From Bacteroidota bacterium (lineage in GTDB: Bacteria > Bacteroidota > Ignavibacteria > Ignavibacteriales > Melioribacteraceae): a stretch of DNA of 44,631 nt. Positions 34,570 through 43,078 of this stretch are shown piece after piece. Where the stretch lies: positions 1-44,631 of the forward strand of contig JAEXOD010000206.1 of the NCBI GenBank assembly GCA_023447335.1, given 5' to 3'. Below the pieces are notes generated by a model, which was not told where the DNA came from, made no database searches, and saw nothing but the letters and a program-made list of their open reading frames with translations. Every line of letters starts with the position of its first letter. Position 1 is the first letter of the stretch. Position numbers and translations under genes: made by a program.

Positions 34570-36063
34570 TTATAACTCATATGACAAAGCAACATGTGTT
34601 ATTATTGTTGATAATTCACTAGTGCTGTTTTTATATTCATTGGCAATAATATTGTCGTTACTAGCATCCATTGAATTATTTAATGCTGTTTCAAAAGCTG
34701 CATGAACAGTTAGTAAATTTGTTAGTTTGTAACTTCCGCCTATTGTTAAATGGTGTTGTACAATTGCCGGAAATACCGGAAATACTGTTGTCTCCGGAAC
34801 CGGATTTTGATTGTAACTATAACCCAAACGTAATGTCAATTCTTTGTTTACATCATATTCGCCGCCTAATTTTACAGCTATTACATCTTTCCAGTTCATA
34901 GGAAATTCCATTTGAAAAGCTCCCGAATTTCCAAGCATTTTATTAATGTTAGCGTTTGTTCCGTTTGATAAATTGATAGTCATTTTATCAAAAGCGCTTT
35001 TCCAATTTTGCCATTCAAAATCACACGATATTGACAAATCATCTGTCGGAGAATATGCAAAACCAAAACCTATTATCTGTGGAAAAGATAATTCAACTTC
35101 TAAATCGTAATCTGCAACAACACCTTTACTAAAATCGATACCCATTCCGGCAAATTGGTTCATTACTTCGCCCTGAGCTTCTAACATAGTAGCCGAAGGG
35201 TTTTGCATCATATAACCCTGAACCGCCTTTCCGAATGCATCGTTCAATTGTGCCGTCATATCCATATTTGCTTTACCATTTTTGTAGTTAATAGTAGTCG
35301 GCAGCGTATAAGATACCCCGAAAGAAAGATTTTCATTAACTACATATGCTAAACCGATTTTTCCGTTAAATCCATATCCCGATAACTCTGTCATCTCAGC
35401 TTTTGCGGTTACTTCAGTATAACCAAATCCACCCATAGAAGGCGGAGCAGCAAACATTTGACCGAATGTCATTCCGGGCATTGCAACTCCCTGCATAATT
35501 GAAGGATTAAGTGAGTAAGGCATCGAAAACTCAAGCATACTAAAAACTGCATGTGCAGAAAGTCCTATTGAAAAGTTTTCGGTTAATTTATAAGCCGCAC
35601 TCAATCCGCCTTGCATTACAGCTAACATTGAGTGATATTTCTGAAGTTCATATTCACCGTTCTGGTTACGAAACAGTTCGTGTTTTAATGAAAAATCAGC
35701 ACCCATTCCACCAGCTGTAAAAAGACCGGCACCCCATGTAAATTTACTATCTTTATATTTATTTACATATGCCAAATCCGGCATAACGAAAGTATTTTTA
35801 TCCCCGTCAACATCGTTTAAAGAATTTTTAAAGTGCGTTGAAGGGAACATTAAAGAAAGATTAAAATCTACAACGCTATTTTCCATAAAAGAAATACCGG
35901 CAGGGTTGCTCATCATTAAGTCGGGCGAATCAAATGTACCTAATATTGTTCCTGCTCGCCCAATAGATTTAGCATTTACACCTAACATTTTTGTTCCGCT
36001 TTGAGAGTACACTCCCGAATATACTACTAATAAAACTATCATAATTCTAAAAACGGTTTTCAT
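34570..36063 (-). CDS. FadL/TodX/OMPP1-family outer-membrane protein
   Basis: 497 aa. Signal peptide (MKTVFRIMIVLLVVYSGVYSQ), then the family opening 'KMLGVNAKSIGRAGTILGTFDSPDLMMSNPAGISFM', equivalent to the FadL hatch region, followed by alternating amphipathic strands of a beta-barrel and a C-terminal strand ending 'THVALSYEL'. FadL-type porins carry long-chain fatty acids or other hydrophobic compounds across the outer membrane. A Met/Gly-rich insert (about 190-230, 'GMTFGQMFAAPPSMGGFG') is unusual and may be an extracellular or plug loop. GAGGAAAAA precedes the start. Substrate unknown. Confidence 0.9.
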   Translation of the reverse strand: MKTVFRIMIVLLVVYSGVYSQSGTKMLGVNAKSIGRAGTILGTFDSPDLMMSNPAGISFMENSVVDFNLSLMFPSTHFKNSLNDVDGDKNTFVMPDLAYVNKYKDSKFTWGAGLFTAGGMGADFSLKHELFRNQNGEYELQKYHSMLAVMQGGLSAAYKLTENFSIGLSAHAVFSMLEFSMPYSLNPSIMQGVAMPGMTFGQMFAAPPSMGGFGYTEVTAKAEMTELSGYGFNGKIGLAYVVNENLSFGVSYTLPTTINYKNGKANMDMTAQLNDAFGKAVQGYMMQNPSATMLEAQGEVMNQFAGMGIDFSKGVVADYDLEVELSFPQIIGFGFAYSPTDDLSISCDFEWQNWKSAFDKMTINLSNGTNANINKMLGNSGAFQMEFPMNWKDVIAVKLGGEYDVNKELTLRLGYSYNQNPVPETTVFPVFPAIVQHHLTIGGSYKLTNLLTVHAAFETALNNSMDASNDNIIANEYKNSTSELSTIITHVALSYEL

Positions 36064-36267
36064 TTTTTCCTCATTTTGATTGGTTGTTTGGTTGAATATT
36101 ATTTAATAATATTAACATAAGATGTGGAAATAATTAAAAGGGTTCCTGTAAATTTAAATTATATTAAAATATTTAATAATTTATTCTTTTATGAGACAAT
36201 AATTAATTTGATTTAACGTATTTTTTATTATTCTATTAAATATTAACATTGGGATTAGTCAAATAGC

Positions 36268-36300
36268 AAAAAAAACGCTCGAGATAATCGAGCGTCTTTA
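36268..36300 (-). terminator. Rho-independent terminator of the amylase gene
   Basis: Read on the minus strand, ACGCTCGA-TTATC-TCGAGCGT is a perfect 8-bp stem followed by a run of eight T. It lies 54 bp after the amylase stop. Confidence 0.88.
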
Positions 36301-36354
36301 TAGGATACTTCAAGAGTAGTTATTAAAATTAACTTTGTAAATTTAGCAATTAAC

Positions 36355-39192
36355 CTATTTTACTAGCATCATTTTACGGGTTACGGTTTTATTATCATAT
36401 TTAAGTGAATAGAAATAAACACCGCTTGATACAGAGCTGCCGGAATTGTTATCACCATGCCACATTATTGAATGTGAATACGGGTACTGAAATCCGTCAA
36501 CTAATGTTTTCACTTCATTACCTAAAATATCATAAATTATTAATGTAACGTTTCCTGCAGACGGTAAATTATAACGAATTACCGTTGACGGATTAAACGG
36601 ATTAGGAAAATTCTGTTCTAAATTAAAATCAATAAGGTTATCGAACTCATTATCATACAAATCGTCAACATTTACCAATATATCTTCACCCGGAGTTGGT
36701 AATTTTACAGTAGTATAAATTCTGAATTCACCGGGGAGTAATTCTATATTTTGAGTTGTGTTACTAACAATTATACTATCTCCCGAAAAGAAATCATACC
36801 ATTTTCCGGTATTTTGAAAATTTGGATTAATAGAGCCTGAAACAACATCAAAATTGCCGATTATACAAACATTCATAGAGGAATGGTTCAAGCTAATTCT
36901 TTTCTGTTTATTTGCTCCGTCAATTACAAAATCACTCGTTTCAAAAACATCTAATTCTGTTCGAATTTTATTTATTGCAGCAATAGCTTTATACAATTTT
37001 TTCCTATTCAAATCCGTATTATATCCCCATTTAATAGGCTTTGGATCAGTTCTGCAGTCGTTTGTCATACATGGGTAGTTAATAGATACATCGTAACCCA
37101 ATTCACCAAATTGCCAGATCATTTTTGGACCCGGAATTGTTAAAAAGAATGCATTTGCTGCTTGCATACGACTTAATGCGGTTGATACTGTTTTCACGTT
37201 ATAATTACCCGAAGAACTACCAAATGTTAAATTTTTATACATAATTCTTTCTTCGTCATGACTTTCCATGTATCCTATTAAGTTTGGTGAACTCCAATTA
37301 CGGCTTTTATGAGATACACCGGCAATATTTCCGCTATAACCCATTGTAACCTCGTTATACGTATGATTCATATTTCCCCAAAGCATAAATCCGTAATTTG
37401 AAAGAACGGTTTCTTCGCTATTATCTGCAAAGTGTTCTAATATCAAATAAGCATTCGGTTCGTAACTCCAAACTACGTCTCCCATTCTCTTTAAAAGATT
37501 TATTCTAGATTGATCGTACTGTCCCCATAAAGAAACATTACTTCCGCTATTTTTTTGTGTAAATCCTTTAGATAAGTCAAATCTATATCCGTCAATCTTA
37601 TATTCCTCAATCCAATATTTAAGTACTCTATCAACTAAACGTTTAGTATGTATACTTTCATGATTAAAATCATGCCCAACACTATATGGGTGAGTAGCAT
37701 TAATATTATACCATAAATTTTGTGCCGAAGGAGGACCATAATTACCCGTAGCATATAATCTAACAAACGGAGATTGACCAAATGAATGATTTAATACCAT
37801 ATCCATAATTACTGCTATATTACGTTTGTGGCATTCGTCTATAAACATTTTTAGGTCCTCATCCGTACCGTAATATTTATCCGGTGCAAAATAGAATGAA
37901 GGATTGTATCCCCAGCTTATGTTTCCTTCAAATTCGTTAAACGGCATTAACTCTATTGCGTTTATACCTAAATTTTCCAAGTAATCCAATGTATCAATTA
38001 ATGTTTTATAGTCATGAGTATTAAGAAAATCACGTAATAATAATTCATAAATTACTAAGTCCGTTTTTTTAGGCTTTACGTAATTTGAAGCCGTCCAATT
38101 AAATGTTGGTTTTCCGGGTTGTAGTACTGAAACTATTTCAGAAGTTTTACCCGTAGGATATGGTTTTAAATTAGGGTAAGTAGTGTTTGGGATGTATGAA
38201 TCGTTCCAAGGATCTAAAACTTTCTCTGCATACGGATCTGCAATTTTTAATGTTCCGTTAATTAAATATTGAAAACCATACTCCTCTCCGGGTGTTAAAT
38301 TGTTTATAGTAACCCAGTAAGTAGAGTCATCCGGCGTTCTTTTCATGTGGTAGTTAGGGTCTACCTGCCAATTATTAAAATCACCTATTACATAAACAAA
38401 TTCCTTTGCAGGTGCAAATAAAGCTAAAGTTACTGATGTACTGTTTATATAATTTATACCCGGTTTTACACCAGCAGGTAAAGGTTCAACAACAATTGGT
38501 TGTTTAGCTGTATAATAAAATGAATCTACTTTTGTGTTACCTGAGTTATCCGATGCAATAACTTTACACAATTTTGTACCATACTGTGTAACATTTATCG
38601 TGTAATCTAACGTATCGTTTGTTGTTTCTGTCAGAAGTTGATTATCAACATAAAGCTTCATATTATTTGCAGCATTACTTACAGCCAAAACAGGAATTTG
38701 CTGATTTAAATTAACAAACAACGGAAACGAAAACGGTTTATCAATTCTAACATTTAAACCCGGTTTATATACGGGAACGAAAATATCGCCGCCGTCATAA
38801 CCACGTCCTACAATTGTTCCCGCAGCGTTTCTAAAAACAAATGCCAATTTTAATATTTCTTCAGATGCCGGAACGCCGTAAAATGATCTAATTCTAAAAC
38901 TTATTTTCCATTTATTATTCCCCAATAGTTGCATTGTACAAGCAGTTGTGTTTTGACTCCAACCCGCTTTAACATATTTCCAATCTGACGGACTTGTGCT
39001 CAAATTAGTTATTACACCCGTATGGGCATAAATAGGCGGACCCGCATTTGCTAGGGCACCGTTCCCTTGTGAAGCATCATACACTATTACAATAGAATCA
39101 GTATCTGTTGCAAAGGCAGGAGTCCAATAGAGTACCTGTGCATATAAATTTACCGAAACTATTATAAATAATGCCAAAAATAGTCTTTTCAT
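36355..39192 (-). CDS. Secreted GH13 alpha-amylase-family enzyme with T9SS sorting domain
   Basis: 945 aa. Signal peptide (MKRLFLALFIIVSVNLYAQ), an N-terminal beta-rich starch-binding-like domain (about 20-130), further beta modules, a CBM48-like domain (about 255-335; 'FAPAKEFVYVIGDFNNW'), then the GH13 barrel: region I 'DMVLNHS', nucleophile D539 ('GYRFDLSKG'), acid/base E586 ('LILEHF'), and D646 ('MESHDEERIM'). The C-terminal domain is a type A sorting sequence ('LEQNFPNPFNPSTV'). It hydrolyses or rearranges alpha-1,4/1,6-glucans outside the cell; the CBM48 and GH13 mix leans to amylase or pullulanase. It follows the TonB-plug gene by 68 bp. No clear LacI-type operator is seen upstream. 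Confidence 0.93.
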   Translation of the reverse strand: MKRLFLALFIIVSVNLYAQVLYWTPAFATDTDSIVIVYDASQGNGALANAGPPIYAHTGVITNLSTSPSDWKYVKAGWSQNTTACTMQLLGNNKWKISFRIRSFYGVPASEEILKLAFVFRNAAGTIVGRGYDGGDIFVPVYKPGLNVRIDKPFSFPLFVNLNQQIPVLAVSNAANNMKLYVDNQLLTETTNDTLDYTINVTQYGTKLCKVIASDNSGNTKVDSFYYTAKQPIVVEPLPAGVKPGINYINSTSVTLALFAPAKEFVYVIGDFNNWQVDPNYHMKRTPDDSTYWVTINNLTPGEEYGFQYLINGTLKIADPYAEKVLDPWNDSYIPNTTYPNLKPYPTGKTSEIVSVLQPGKPTFNWTASNYVKPKKTDLVIYELLLRDFLNTHDYKTLIDTLDYLENLGINAIELMPFNEFEGNISWGYNPSFYFAPDKYYGTDEDLKMFIDECHKRNIAVIMDMVLNHSFGQSPFVRLYATGNYGPPSAQNLWYNINATHPYSVGHDFNHESIHTKRLVDRVLKYWIEEYKIDGYRFDLSKGFTQKNSGSNVSLWGQYDQSRINLLKRMGDVVWSYEPNAYLILEHFADNSEETVLSNYGFMLWGNMNHTYNEVTMGYSGNIAGVSHKSRNWSSPNLIGYMESHDEERIMYKNLTFGSSSGNYNVKTVSTALSRMQAANAFFLTIPGPKMIWQFGELGYDVSINYPCMTNDCRTDPKPIKWGYNTDLNRKKLYKAIAAINKIRTELDVFETSDFVIDGANKQKRISLNHSSMNVCIIGNFDVVSGSINPNFQNTGKWYDFFSGDSIIVSNTTQNIELLPGEFRIYTTVKLPTPGEDILVNVDDLYDNEFDNLIDFNLEQNFPNPFNPSTVIRYNLPSAGNVTLIIYDILGNEVKTLVDGFQYPYSHSIMWHGDNNSGSSVSSGVYFYSLKYDNKTVTRKMMLVK

Positions 39193-39260
39193 GGTTACCT
39201 CGTTATATTTATTAAATTATTTTAGTTCAAACGTAAATGACACAATATATCTAAAATGCA

Positions 39261-41249
39261 TCAATTAAACAATTCCCAATTAAATCCAAACCTAATACTC
39301 CTTGCTTCCAACGGATATACCGGAATATAATAATTCTCTTCATCAAAAATGTTTTGGAATACAAAATAAACAGTTGCCAAATCTTGAATTTTCCCCGCTA
39401 CAAAAAAATCTGCACGAAATGAATCTTTGGAATAAACATCGTTAAATCTCTGAATTTGCATGTTGTCATCTAAATAATAAGAAGCTCCTAAACCCGAATT
39501 GAAATCGTAAATCTTTCCCTGTTCTTTTCCCACAATTTTAATATTAACACCTGCTTTTAGTTTTAGATTATTATTAAAAAGTGTATCAATATAATAAATA
39601 CCCCCATATACCGAATATTTTCTTAAATCATCGTTTGTATTAAAATAATAATTTCCGCTTAAATTAACTTTTATAATCCAAAAAGAATAATCAAAGTTAA
39701 TATTAACTCCGCTATATTTTAAGTCTTTTTGAATATAATTTACAATTTCGTCACTTTTAACCGTTCCGGTTGTTCTATCCATCACACCGAAAGTATGATT
39801 TGTACCGTTAAAAATAAAATAAGAAGCACTTGCCTTAAACGTATTAGTAAAGTAATTAATATTTAATTCCGTTGTTCTAATTTTTTCATCATTTAAACTA
39901 TAATAATTTGTTAAAATAGTTTGAGGTTTTGTATAATCGGAAAAGCCGAAGAAGAACGACAGGTTATCATAATAAATTTTTAAATCCGCACCGGAACCTA
40001 CATAATGTTTATTGTTTATCGTAGCGTACTTATAAAACACAGACGGCTTAAAATTGTTTAATAATTGAAGAGTATGATATCCCGATAATGAAATTGTATT
40101 ATTTTCTGTTTTGTTCTTTAAAATATCGGCATAATATTTTACTCTTTCCATATTCAAAATGAAAGTATTATTCAATAATTTTGGAATAATTATGTTTTGT
40201 TTTGCATTCAAACCGCTTGTTAAATATTTATTATTACTAAAAATATATTTTTCCGTTGAAGATGTTTTATTTTCATTTTGCCTAAATTCTGTAAAGTTAT
40301 TATGATGATAAAGAGTTATTTCGGTAGGCGTTTGTTTTAAAACTTCGGCAAGTATTTTAATTGAAAAATTATTGATATAATTTTTTTGATAACGAGTAGC
40401 AAAATTTATTGGAGCTAAAAATCTATCATAAATATAAAAATCGCGTATACTACTATCATAATTTTCATTTAGTTCTTCTAAATCTACGCCACCGTTCAAT
40501 CGAGTCTGAATTCGGCTATAATTATAACCTAATATAAAGTTGAGTGAGTTACTTAAAAAATACTTTGCATATACGGATGCCTGCCAACTACCGTAATCGG
40601 AATTAGTGTATTTACTATTTGCCGAACTATTACTTAGGTTAAAACGAAGCCCAAGCTTTTTTGTTATGAAGGTATGAAATAAAAAATCAACACTCCCCTC
40701 TTCATTATCTGCCTGATAATATCTTATTTTAGTGTAAGGTTTTGCCGAGAAAACATTTCGATTAATAAAATTAATCGTAATGGGATTAAATCCGTTTCCT
40801 GCTAAAAAACCATGAGGCAGTTTTAATATTTCTACAGAATCAATGGATTCAAATTGTATAGAATATAAATTTACAGTATTTTGCAGTCTATTAGTAAACT
40901 CTACGCCGTCAATTAAATACGAGATATTATTATTACCTAAACCGTATAAATTTGGTTCGCTTTGCTGACCGATAAAGCCCAAATCTTCTAAAAATCCAAA
41001 AGGGATTGAATTAAATATATTTCCCACATATTTATAATCTAGCAAATCGACTTCTCTTTTGTTTATCCATAGACTATTATTTATTAAACCACCAATTTGC
41101 AAAGGTTTTAATGTATCTACAACAATAATAGTTTTGGTAGTATCTTTATCGTTTGTTCTTAAACTATCAGAATAAAAATAATACGACTTACCGACTAACG
41201 AAATATTTATAAATAATATACAAACAATAAAATATATCTTTCTCATCAT
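39261..41249 (-). CDS. TonB-dependent-receptor-like outer-membrane protein
   Basis: 662 aa from the ATG at 41249, which begins MMRKIYFIVCILFINISLVGKS, a signal peptide; a longer start at 41321 adds 24 residues without a signal-like start. Plug domain (about 30-145; 'LYGLGNNNISYLIDGVEF', 'DSVEILKLPHGFLAG'), then a beta-barrel with aromatic-rich strands and the typical last strand 'RSIRFGFNWELFN'. It is shorter than SusC-type receptors and lacks the carboxypeptidase-like N-terminal domain, so it is not a SusC. Upstream neighbour and probable operon partner of the secreted amylase, hence possible uptake of released sugars; substrate not determined. Confidence 0.85.
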   Translation of the reverse strand: MMRKIYFIVCILFINISLVGKSYYFYSDSLRTNDKDTTKTIIVVDTLKPLQIGGLINNSLWINKREVDLLDYKYVGNIFNSIPFGFLEDLGFIGQQSEPNLYGLGNNNISYLIDGVEFTNRLQNTVNLYSIQFESIDSVEILKLPHGFLAGNGFNPITINFINRNVFSAKPYTKIRYYQADNEEGSVDFLFHTFITKKLGLRFNLSNSSANSKYTNSDYGSWQASVYAKYFLSNSLNFILGYNYSRIQTRLNGGVDLEELNENYDSSIRDFYIYDRFLAPINFATRYQKNYINNFSIKILAEVLKQTPTEITLYHHNNFTEFRQNENKTSSTEKYIFSNNKYLTSGLNAKQNIIIPKLLNNTFILNMERVKYYADILKNKTENNTISLSGYHTLQLLNNFKPSVFYKYATINNKHYVGSGADLKIYYDNLSFFFGFSDYTKPQTILTNYYSLNDEKIRTTELNINYFTNTFKASASYFIFNGTNHTFGVMDRTTGTVKSDEIVNYIQKDLKYSGVNINFDYSFWIIKVNLSGNYYFNTNDDLRKYSVYGGIYYIDTLFNNNLKLKAGVNIKIVGKEQGKIYDFNSGLGASYYLDDNMQIQRFNDVYSKDSFRADFFVAGKIQDLATVYFVFQNIFDEENYYIPVYPLEARSIRFGFNWELFN

Positions 41250-41526
41250 CTTACAAATTATTAAAACATTGAATACAAAATAAGAAATTTTAACCTTATT
41301 TTTTAGGAAAAACGACATCATAAGTTATTAAAATACAATTTACTTACAGATTTCTTTGGGGAAAAGATAATTTAAACGATTAAGTAAATTACACTATTAG
41401 TTTAATATTAAAAACTTTAATAAGTTGAAAGTAGATTAACCTTTATATAACACTGCTCTATAAGAAAGGTCACATCAATTCTATGCAATTTTCCTATCTT
41501 TTTGGATACTAAAATTAGCAAATATA

Positions 41527-43071
41527 TTAAAAAGGAAAATCTTCAGTTCCGACAGGTACATTAATCTTTTCGACTATCGGAGGTTTTGCATTAACATGAG
41601 TATAGTTCCCCTCCACATAAATGGCTTTAAAGGGTTTTGTCGGACAAGCATATTCGCAAGCACCACATCCGATACAATAATCCGGATATACTTTCGGAGC
41701 AACTAATCCGCCTTCAATTGCTTCCATTTTAACAGCCTTGGTGGGACAATGTTCGCTACATGCCCCACAATCTGTTTTTTCCGTGAAGACAATACAATTA
41801 TCTTTAACAAATTGAGCAATCCCTATCTGTTTTAGTTTTTTATCTTCAAGTTTTATGGGTAAAATTGCGCCGGAAGGACATACTTTTGAACATAAAACAC
41901 ACTCAAAATTACAAAAACCCTTATGATTATCTAGATAAGGTTGTAAAATTCCTGTAAGTCCGTGTTCTAAAAACGCAGGTTGTAATACTCCGGTCGGACA
42001 TGATGAAACACACAAATGGCAAGCAGTACAATAATCCGTAAAATGCTCAATACTTATACTTCCCGCAGGAGTAGCAAAGTTGGTTTTGCTAACAGGTACG
42101 GTATTATCTTTATAAACTTTGATTTTATTTTGAGCTTTTGCTATTATTGTTGTACCGGCTATAAACATAGATACATCTTTTATAAACTTACGTTTACTTT
42201 CGTCTGTTGAGTTTTTTATCTTTTTATAATCAAATTCAAAATTAATTCCCTTACTTGGACATACGGATAAACAATTAAAACAACCAACACATCTCGTGAA
42301 ATCAATATTTTTATTTTTGCTATCAATACATTCAGATTTACAAACAAACTCACATTTTCCGCAACTTTTACATTTATGGTCTTCAATTTTAATTTTAAAG
42401 AGAGAAAATTTTGATATCAATCCTAATAGAGTGCCTACCGGACAAATCGTATTGCAATACAATCGACCATACTTAAAAGCCAAATAACCTACTACAAAAA
42501 GCATAAAGAAAGGGAATACTATTAACTCGAGTCTTATAGATTTATAACTAATCGGCTGTACTGCATAAGAGCCGAAAAGCTCAAAAACAGAAGAGACCAT
42601 ATTATTTAGAAAGATATAAATCGGACTAAATAATTGAGAAGAAATTCTTCCGAAATTGCTGTACGGATCTAATAAATTAACTATTACCATAGTCGTTAAA
42701 AACGGTGTAATAACTGTTAAAATTAGTATGCCATATCGTAACCAAAAACTTTCAGACTTGAAACGAAATTTAAACTTGTAATTATTTTTTTTGTGAATTG
42801 ATGAAATAATATCCTGCAATATACCAAAAGGACAAATTGTTGAACAATAAACCCGACCTAAAAGTGAGGTTAATATCAATATTAATAGGAAACCGAGTGA
42901 TAAGAAAGAAACCCCGGTTAAAAATTTAAAAACGGAAGGAATAAATTGCATAAATAGAATAGGATGAGCAATAAATTCCAAATAATTATGTGTTAGGTCA
43001 AAAAACAGAAACAATGTTAAAACAAAAAACAATGACGCGATTATTACTCTTACAGCTTTAAACTTATTCAT
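41527..43071 (-). CDS. Membrane polyferredoxin, NapH/NosR-like
   Basis: 514 aa. Four or five membrane helices in the first 215 residues with two cytoplasmic C-x3-C-P motifs, 'YCSTICPFG' and 'YCNTICPVG', as in NapH/NosR/PceC-type electron carriers. Then several [4Fe-4S] motifs: 'CKSCGKCEFVC', 'CVGCFNCLSVCP', 'CTACHLCVSSCP', 'CVLCSKVCP', 'CGACSEHCP' and 'CIGCGACEYACP'. A basic 'KRKF' before a hydrophobic stretch near residue 295 is weakly Tat-like and may place the C-terminal cluster domain outside. Likely passes electrons between quinone and a periplasmic reductase, but no terminal reductase is nearby. AGGGAAT before the ATG overlaps the stop codon of the upstream gene, so the two may be co-transcribed. 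Confidence 0.87.
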   Translation of the reverse strand: MNKFKAVRVIIASLFFVLTLFLFFDLTHNYLEFIAHPILFMQFIPSVFKFLTGVSFLSLGFLLILILTSLLGRVYCSTICPFGILQDIISSIHKKNNYKFKFRFKSESFWLRYGILILTVITPFLTTMVIVNLLDPYSNFGRISSQLFSPIYIFLNNMVSSVFELFGSYAVQPISYKSIRLELIVFPFFMLFVVGYLAFKYGRLYCNTICPVGTLLGLISKFSLFKIKIEDHKCKSCGKCEFVCKSECIDSKNKNIDFTRCVGCFNCLSVCPSKGINFEFDYKKIKNSTDESKRKFIKDVSMFIAGTTIIAKAQNKIKVYKDNTVPVSKTNFATPAGSISIEHFTDYCTACHLCVSSCPTGVLQPAFLEHGLTGILQPYLDNHKGFCNFECVLCSKVCPSGAILPIKLEDKKLKQIGIAQFVKDNCIVFTEKTDCGACSEHCPTKAVKMEAIEGGLVAPKVYPDYCIGCGACEYACPTKPFKAIYVEGNYTHVNAKPPIVEKINVPVGTEDFPF

Positions 43072-43078
43072 TTATTCC

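Noticed and set aside
39193..39260. LacI-type operator before the amylase gene
   Set aside because: The CATTTACGTTTGAAC stretch agrees with only about half of the palindrome; TACGTTTG alone could be a -7 promoter box, but no TTTG lies at the right distance.
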